A DNA stretch of 64,000 nucleotides, taken from positions 5,518,001 to 5,582,000 of the forward strand of contig CP085825.1 of assembly GCA_020809705.1 (NCBI GenBank), read 5' to 3'. This document shows positions 56,403 through 64,000 of the stretch, in pieces. Numbering within the stretch: the first letter of the stretch is position 1; each line of letters starts with the position of its first letter. The notes below the pieces were generated by a model. That model was not told the DNA's origin and did not search any database. It was given only the letters and a program-made list of their open reading frames with translations. The position numbers and the translations under genes are program-made. Source of the DNA: Calonectria ilicicola. Lineage: Eukaryota > Ascomycota > Sordariomycetes > Hypocreales > Nectriaceae.

Positions 56403-59400
56403 AGTTGCTGTTTTTTATTGTGTATGCTGTAAAAAAAGAGCGGATCTCTTCCTTGGTAGTGGTCGTATGTGTTGGGAATTGATGATGATAGTTGATGATT
56501 GTGGAGTTGGGCGCTGGTCAAGGTGAATGTGGGTAAATGAGGGGTGGGAGCGCAACGTTTTCATGGAAGTAAAGACAAGTATTTAAGGGCAAAGATGTAG
56601 CCTATAACCATTTCTAAAACAAGTGATATCGCCGTCAACTAGCACTGGTTTGTTTACATTGAAGCTTCCCGACGGGTGTGGAGTTGTCGCCGATTCAACC
56701 CACCAATTATTGTAATCTCTAACTTGGTCCCCGGGATCCCCGGCGCTGTCTACCTGTGTGCTCTGTTATATCCCCGTACCATTTTTATTCATTTGTCACT
56801 TACCAAGAGGTGTCCCCACACCTACTAAAAAGCGAGCGGTTCATGAGTACGGGCCTACCCTAAACCTACATTGAGGTAGTTGCCAGACATCATGTTTAGT
56901 CACTCCAACTATTTTATGTTATTTAGTGAGCTGAGATGATGTAGTCTAATACCTGTATCCCTTCTATTTTCCAAGGCAATCGGCACAAGTACATAATCCT
57001 ACTTCCACAAAATCCTCGCATTAAATATATACCACATAGCCGCCTCATGGAATCATGTGAGGGGAAAACGACTACGAGGAATAGAAGAGCTCGCCGTTTA
57101 CTATGATTATTTAAATTGTTGATCATATATTGTTAATTTGGATCTAAGCTTGACATGTACAGGAAAGCATTGATTTCAAGGCACAGGGCAGGGCACTAGA
57201 ACCAACTGCTAACAGTTATGAAAGAGTATATAATTGCATCAAAGAATATCCCTTCATTCGTCAAACACATTGGACTCACTTGCACTTCGATATATAAATA
57301 AATGTTTTGGTCATAGGCAAAGCGACCACCTTGACGCAGGACTGCTAACTTTGATGCCTTTTCCAGCGACGTGTCAATAAGCGAATGAGAACCTTTCGCC
57401 CGCCGGAAGGGAACATGTCACAGGGGCTTACGATTAAGCGTTGTGACCCTTGTCATACAGGCGCGAAGCATGCTGAAGTCGTAGTGATTGGCATACCGCC
57501 TCAAGGGCAAAAAAGCCTCTTCATTGTTGTAGAATAGGAGAAAAAGCCACCCCGTCCACTTTTCATGCCAGAAGAAAAATGGTGATTACACCGAAGCTTG
57601 GTAAAACTTCGAATGTGGGAACCCTTGGTTCTGTGGTGATTAGTTTCGACGCAAAAATGTCATCGACGGCTGAGCTGCATGCCACCTGACCGATCCCTGT
57701 CTGATAAAAAGCTTATGGCACTTTACTATTCATAGCAACAAGCGGCCAAAAGTGGTTTGCCGGCATTTCACACAATGCTTCTGCGTGTGCATAATTGAGG
57801 GGTGCACGGAAGACGCCCATTGGCTCAAATGCAACTCCGCCTGGTAGTGAGAGTCAAGGCGGCACAGCACGTGAGGTCAGACTGGGACCCTGGGTCGTAA
57901 GTCTAACCCTTCTGGGAAGGGCTTCAAAGATAAGTTGGCGAAAGCGAGGTCGGCTGGGGAGCCTACAAACCTTGACAAGGCAGTGTGTTAGGCATAGACA
58001 AAGGCACGGGCCATAGTCTCAGTGTAGAAGCAAAAACACATGGAGAAACGGTCTGCTGTCGCACATATCGATGGGTTTCCAAGCAAGATTTGATTGATAC
58101 TCCCGCTCACATTAGTCCCCTGGCCAGGATCACTCACAGCCACAATTCATTCCGCCTCGGTCAGCCGTACATCAATCCTGGCCTGCCTTTTACATCGCCT
58201 TGCAGAAAAAGCTGTCCCTAATTGATGTCCTCATGATACAATTTGGGTATCCAGCCCCCAAAGTGGCAGGCCCGATCTCACCACTTTACGCACTAGAGTC
58301 CGAAGCTGACGACTTCGCCTCCGAGGGTTCTCCACCTCACTGACCAACTCTCATCCCACATCTCCTGGCATATTGGTTCAAATTTTTTTCTTTCTGGTTG
58401 ACAATCGTATGGCAGTTTGTGCATATCGAGGAAACTTGGCACCCTTTATTTGCCCTAGCATACCGAGACCACAGTGATTTGCTCAGGTCAGTCTGTCTTG
58501 GGCTAGGACTGAAATTAGAGGCTCCATAGAGATAATGTACCTCGAATGTCGAAGTGGATGACTGGCTGGCTCTATGCACTGCCTCATTCGAAAGCGTCGC
58601 CACCCGCCATGTTCCACATCCCGTCTGATGTAGCTGAGAAATGTTGGCTACCATTGAAACAGAGTAACCATTTTCTCTTGAAAAAAAAAGCCCCACCCAC
58701 GTTCAACTTTTGATGTTTGGCAACTTGATATCCTGGGGGTAGGTTACCTACCAATGGACAAGCTATCTGACACTAAGATAGTCTACCATCACCTCAGCTA
58801 GACCCCATTGATTGTGAGTGCTTGTTTAGCCCTGCCCTTACACACCTTAGCTCGTAAACCATTCGGATCCTTGTACGAGGCAGATCGCCGGAGGAGGACA
58901 GGCGTCTTTTTGGCTTACGGTGCGTTGCCCTCATTTAGAGCCACCTTACATCCCTTCTTACAAAATGATACAGGGACTAGCGGGGATACCTGGCTTCTGG
59001 GAAAAGAGCAAAGAAGAGCCAAAGGTCAAGTATTTCTGCGATCCAATCATACCTTGCTATGTGTCCGGGAGGGGGGGACTGACCATCGAGGTTCGTTGAT
59101 TTACTCATTCGTGTAGTGTGTGGGCTGGAAGCATTTCAGCCCTGTCGTATCTGTAGACATATGTAGGTGAGACTAAATGTAAAAACTTGTTTATTCAATT
59201 TTTGCCAAGAAAAAAGCCAATATTTTCTTGGACTCATGTTGACAGGCCACCTTGCGTATTGGCTGAAGTGGCAACATCAAGGCGTTGTGGTGGTGGTTGC
59301 TGAAACGCAACGTGATATTTTCTGACTGATTGATCCAGCATTCATAGCAATGAAACGTTTGATGGTTATTTTTGGGAGAATTTTTATTGGGTTCTGGTGG

Positions 59401-60287
59401 ACACAAGCATTTGGCTTTGCTGTAATTTCGTTTCAGCTGTATGATGACTGAGTAGAGCAAGCAAGCAATATACGACATGTGCATGAGAAAAAAAGCTGGA
59501 GGCGAAGTAGCTCTTGGTATGATATCGCAACCCACCACAATGGCGCTTGTGAATTCTGGAACAAGTGAATACGTATCGCTTTTTGTTTCCTTGAGGTACT
59601 TCCGCTACTTGGTCGAGCCTGGTTACCTTCACCAAGTCAATCCTTGGGAACCATTAGGCTAATGCCGAAATAAGCACTGTTGAGCCCCTGCAAAGCGAGC
59701 TCAAATCTCATACATGCCCTCGGGGTGTTCGGACAGGTTGCAAGCCCCGGAAGGCGACTCAAATTCGCGGGAGCCGCTAGAGCTTAGCATTCCTGGAACC
59801 CTGCACCTTGGGCTCCCCCACCCGCCGACATGGAGCCATCCGACTCCAGGGTTCCCGCCAACCGTGCCACGGATGGTTGGTGGACAGATGGGATGGAGAG
59901 GCGCGACGTCAGCGCGGCACCAATCACTTTAGGGACGGCATCCCCTCCACTATGGTCCAGTTCAGGGCAGTGGCGGTTCATCTTAAGGGCCTTCAGTGGG
60001 TTATCTGTACCGAATCTCAGTGCTTGAGTTGACCCCGGCTCCCTTCCCCCTCTCTCAAAGAGAGTAAAAGAGCTCACAAGAACTGACACCTGGGCCTCGC
60101 GTCGGCGCATCCGTCCAATCCAGACCCAACAACGTCACCTCGGTCGTCGAGCCCAGGCTCAGATTCTTTCTTTTCACTCTCTTCCTCACCCTCCGACTAT
60201 CCCCCCGCGAAACGGCTCGCCTCTCGAGGTTTCGCCCGTCCCGTCAATCGTTGCTAATCCGCTCGTTGAACGGACCGAGGATCGAGA
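56403..60287. other. Large gene-free region
   Basis: About 3.9 kb. The part at 56600-57350 is AT-rich; 57700-59150 has mixed composition. From about 60110 to 60287 the + strand is C/T-rich, suiting the leader of the Q-rich gene. Short open frames are present but none is protein-like. No tRNA, rRNA or transposon relic is recognised. Confidence 0.5.
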
Positions 60288-63200
60288 ATGCCGAGCTTCA
60301 ATACTCTAATCGGCAAGCACAGCAACCGTTCCCAGCACGCGCTCGTCGAGTCTCAGTCATCGTCGAGCGGAGGCGTTGGGAGGGCGGACGTGAGTGCGAC
60401 AGAGCATCGACATCAGAGCCAGCAGCATCAGCAGCAGCAGCAGCAGCAACATCAGCGCCAACGGAGCCAGGTTGTGCTGGACGAGGCCGACTTGCCCACC
60501 CACGACGCCAGCGCCAGCTCCAGCGCACACACCCATGCCCACTCAATTGGAACCCCCCATTCAGCCTTGTCGACCCATAACACGGCTGCATACAGCTCCA
60601 GCGAGTCGTTTGATTCACGACCAGCTCCTCCACCTCACCATCTCCAGCAGCAGCCTCCGCCGTCGCAACAACTTCAGCAGCAGCCGGGAGGGCACCCAAA
60701 TTTGATTCATCCTCACTTCCAGCAACAGCAGCAGCAGCAGCAGCTACCGCCACAGTCCCAGGTGCAACAGGTGCAACAGCCCCCACAGCTGTCGTCCTCC
60801 CTCTCGACTGCTTCAGAAGCCCCTCCCCCGCCGCCCCTCTACAGCTCTCCATCAGCCGCCAGCAGTACCACAGCTGCTATCAATAACCCACAACCCCTTC
60901 AACAGAGTCCGAATCCAAACCACCAAATTGCCTTTGATGGAAACCAAACCCGGCCTGAATTTGTCAACCGTGGTGCCATAGGTCGCTCCCAGAGCATTCG
61001 CTACAGTACTCACATCTCGCAGCAGCAACCTGGTGTACACTACGGCGGCATTGCCACCACCTCTGTCGACGACCTCGCCGCCTATGGTCACGGCCCCAGT
61101 CCTGTCCCCGTTTCCCCTCAGCCGCAGCAAGGCCAACAAAGCCATCAGGGACAGCACCAAGAGAAACGCTCAACCCGTAAATTGATTAGTGGCATCTTTC
61201 GGTCCAGCCATAAGGGTGAACAGCAACAGCAGCAGCAACAGCAACAGCAACAGCACGGCACCAACATTGGTCACACCCATCACCCATCCTACGACAACTC
61301 TGGTGGTGGTTTGGGACGTCGACCTTCCACGTCCAAGAGGGTGAGAAATCCACCGCCCTCCATCAGAACGTCGTTTTCGCAGCGCGACCACAGCTATAGC
61401 CCTTCGCAATCTCACTTCCACTCACAACCCAGTTCCACATCCCAATTCCAATCTCAATCCCAGTCGCTCACTCATTCTCATTCCCACTCCCAGTCCCACT
61501 CCCGCTCACCATCCCAATCCTTCTCTCCCACGAACAGCCAACCCTCATCAGCCACGGCCGCCCTCCTAGTCCAGGCCCAGGTCCAGACCCCATTCCAAGC
61601 CCAAGCCGCCAAAACCCAACCCCAACCCCAGACCCCCGGCCTCGATTGGCAGCCGCCAGCCCAAGCCCGCACCCTCCTTGCTGACGCTCAACCTGCCCCT
61701 TACTTCTCGCATTACCCTCCCCTCCAAGGTCGCAACGACGCTGATGAACACTCCGCACACGAATCTAACTCGCATCTCCCATCGCAGAATTCTCACAACC
61801 CTCTTCGTATCCGCCACGTCTCTGGCCCCTCCGAGATAGACCACCAGCAGCAGCCGCCCTACGACGACGCCGTTTACCGCCAGCACGAAGCCCCGCCGCA
61901 GCAACCCCACGTCCAGGTGCACCATCAGGACCAACCACCACCACCGCAGCACTTTGACCCGGGCGCATACGATCAGCAGCATTCGCCGCAGAACCCTCCA
62001 CACCAAGGTTATTCGTATCCCATTTCGCAGCAGCAGCAGCAACAACAACAGCCGCAACCGCAACCGCAAGCACAGTATCCACCTTCCATTATCCAGGGTG
62101 TGGATTCGAGGATCTCTCTCACTCACCTGGGTCCTAGCCCCCACCAACAGAATCCTGAGACGGTCTCCCAGCTCTCGCATGAGTCGCCTATTACCGACTC
62201 GGATCAACGTTCTGCCCATTTGCATTCTGCGCAAACTTCTCCAGCGGTGAATCACTCAGTCTACGTACAGAACCACGGCTCAACCCCGAGCCTACCACCC
62301 GTGCAACAAACTACCCCACAGCCCCAGCAAACGGGCATGGCACCACCCGGAGGTCCCCCGCCCCCTCGCCGTAACAACCCCGACTCCGATAAAGCACCTC
62401 GAGGCCAAGTTGACGCTCCAGCCGGTCCACCACCAGCCTACCGCCAAAACTCAGCTCCTCTGAACACGATGAACCCTCTCCCACCTGTTCCTGGGCAGGC
62501 ACCTGGCCAAACAACTGGGCAGGTCCCCGGGCAGACACCAGGACAGGCCCCTGGCCAGCCGCCTGTCTACCGCAACAACCAACCTCCTCAGTTTGAAGGC
62601 CAACAGCCGATTGAACAGGGACGGGACAGTCCTCAACCCTCTTCTGCTGTCCCTAGCGAACCCAACGAGGGCGAGAAGGCATTTAAAGATTTGTGTACGT
62701 GCCGATTTAGTGCACCCTTATTACGTCAAGTTGGAACCGTACGTTACTAACCGACTGACAGTGACCAAATACAAGAATGTTAAGCGTCTCTACTTTGATG
62801 GCAAGTCCCAGATTGAAGCGCTCAGTGGCCAGGTCGAACAGCTTCAAAATGCCGTGGCCAACCAGCGGATGTCCCAGTCGCGAACAGCACTTGATGACAA
62901 TGAGTATTCGACTCGATTCAATCGTCTCAACGGCGCCATCAACAACCTGTCATTCAATATCCGCAAGGACTGGCGATGTGTGCCCCAGTGGCTTGACAAA
63001 TACGTCAGCGTAGATGCTCTGAAGACAGGAAAGCAAGAGATGACAGCTGTTGGGCGGGCTGTGATTTCGCGATGGTTGGTCGAGGAAGTGTTTAATAAGT
63101 GCTTCCATCCTGGCCTCGATCACCAACTTAGCCAGAGCCTCAAGGAGATTGAATTGAGCATTCGACAGAACGCATACACGATGAGCAGCCAGGAGGAGTT

Positions 63201-63798
63201 TGACGCGCTTACCAACAAGGTTGTTTCTTGGCGCATGACGACGCTGGAGGGTCTGCACAGGTCTCTCAACTCACCTGCAACGGCGGATAACCGAACCCTG
63301 TTTATCGAGAAGGCAACAAGCAACCTCACAGCTTGCTTGTATCAGTTCCTCAACAACCCCCCTCCCCCAGGCGTGGAGGGTAGCACATCAATGATTGTGG
63401 AGCTGGCGGCGGGGATTGCAGCCAATCTCCCCTTGGAGAGCCGTGATGTTGCCATCAGCTTACCCCTACCAGGAGATGCCGTGCAGCCACATTTGATGGA
63501 GGTGGAAAAGACGCCGCTACCGGTTTTAGAGGCACAGAAGGAGGAGGGAGACGGTTCAGACGACGAGGAGGGAGACAGGGACAGGAGGCCTAAGAATGGT
63601 ATGTTGAAAAAAGCATCCAAGCCTGGTGCAATCGGGCTGGGAAGCAAAGATGCCTCATCGAATTCAAAGTCGGGTGCTGACGTGGGAGGCGTTTCAGCGC
63701 TGCCAATGGATCCTAGCAGGGTACGGTTTGCCGGTTTCATGGCGCTGGAGGTGAGAGGAAGGCAGGTGTTGACGAAGGCGCCAGTCTGGACCCTTTAG
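60288..63798 (+). CDS. Q/P/H/S-rich protein with conserved C-terminal helical region
   Basis: An 1147-residue protein. Exons are 60288-62694 and 62762-63798; the intron has donor GTACGT, branch site TACTAAC and acceptor ACAG, and gives FKDLLTKYKNVKRLYFD. The first 790 residues are disordered: poly-Gln tracts near residues 45-56, 145-155, 310-320 and 580-590, a His/Ser/Gln-rich stretch (HSHSHSQSHS) and Pro/Gly/Gln repeats (PGQTPGQAPGQ). A basic patch KRSTRKLISGIFRSSHKG lies near 292. The C-terminal 350 residues look ordered and helical: a coiled-coil (QIEALSGQVEQLQNAV), then FNRLNGAINNLSFNIRKDWR, VPQWLDKYV, ISRWLVEEVFNKCFHPGL and MIVELAAGIAANLP. It ends VRFAGFMALEVRGRQVLTKAPVW. That part resembles a widespread fungal family I cannot name. 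No catalytic motif or membrane segment is visible. The start follows a C/T-rich leader. Confidence 0.85.
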
Positions 63799-64000
63799 AG
63801 AGGGGCGTTGTAGTTATGAATGGCAACGGAAACACGCACCAAGAGAAGGTGTGTATGTGCGTATGAGACATGAGCAGCTTAGCGGTCACAGTCTTTGGAG
63901 TTGAGGTATTCTAGAGGAATGGCGGTGGCTTAGCGGATTGGAGAGGAAGATGCACGATGTGGCAAAGAGATGAAGACAAGAGGAATTCTCGAAAACATCC
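63799..64000. other. 3' flank of the Q-rich gene
   Basis: Probably 3' untranslated sequence; no other feature is seen before the window ends. Confidence 0.6.

Noticed and set aside
61566..62255. 229-codon - strand frame, Arg/Leu-rich
   Set aside because: It is antisense to the Q-rich coding exon and lacks any domain.

Overview
The window is nuclear DNA of a filamentous ascomycete (Pezizomycotina), most likely a sordariomycete and perhaps Hypocreales; I cannot name the species. The basis is the gene architecture: short introns of about 40-80 bases with GTAAGT/GTATGT-type donors, GCTAAC/GCTGAC branch sites and CAG/TAG acceptors, pyrimidine-rich leaders, poly-glutamine-rich regulators, and clear fungal versions of Pub1, Yak1, Pol1, eIF4G, Aquarius, THO subunit 1 and eIF5. 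I see no operons, rRNA, tRNA, CRISPR array or intact transposon.

Layout. 0-8 kb: an APH-fold kinase-like gene (-), a two-PH-domain protein (+) and an acidic, Q-rich Mediator-subunit-2-like protein (-). 10-19 kb: a three-RRM Pub1/TIA-1-type RNA-binding protein (+) and the DYRK kinase Yak1 (+), each behind a long pyrimidine-rich leader. 20-26 kb: an RRM/RGG protein (-) divergent from a mitochondrial PPR protein (+), then an unrecognised 303-residue protein (-). 26.6-37 kb: the catalytic subunit of DNA polymerase alpha (+), with an SCB/MCB-like G1/S cluster in its promoter, convergent with eIF4G (-). 37-42 kb is essentially gene-free. 42-51.5 kb: the spliceosomal helicase Aquarius (-), divergent from THO complex subunit 1 (+), then eIF5 (-). 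53.5-56.4 kb: a cytochrome P450 that appears broken by frameshifts, and a small Cys-rich protein. 56.4-60.3 kb is gene-free. 60.3-63.8 kb: a 1147-residue Q/P/H/S-rich protein with an ordered C-terminal part.

Most genes are single-copy housekeeping or regulatory genes in transcription, mRNA processing, translation initiation and replication. The most notable observation is that the THO subunit 1 gene encodes, in one continuous exon, the end of the THOC1 region followed by a guanylate-kinase-like module. Several nucleotide-binding positions of that module look altered, and it is completed across a GC-AG intron. Aquarius and THO1, two factors connected to R-loop control in other eukaryotes, share one 526-base divergent promoter here.

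All exon boundaries were inferred by eye from splice signals, reading frame and family resemblance. No transcript data or database search was available.
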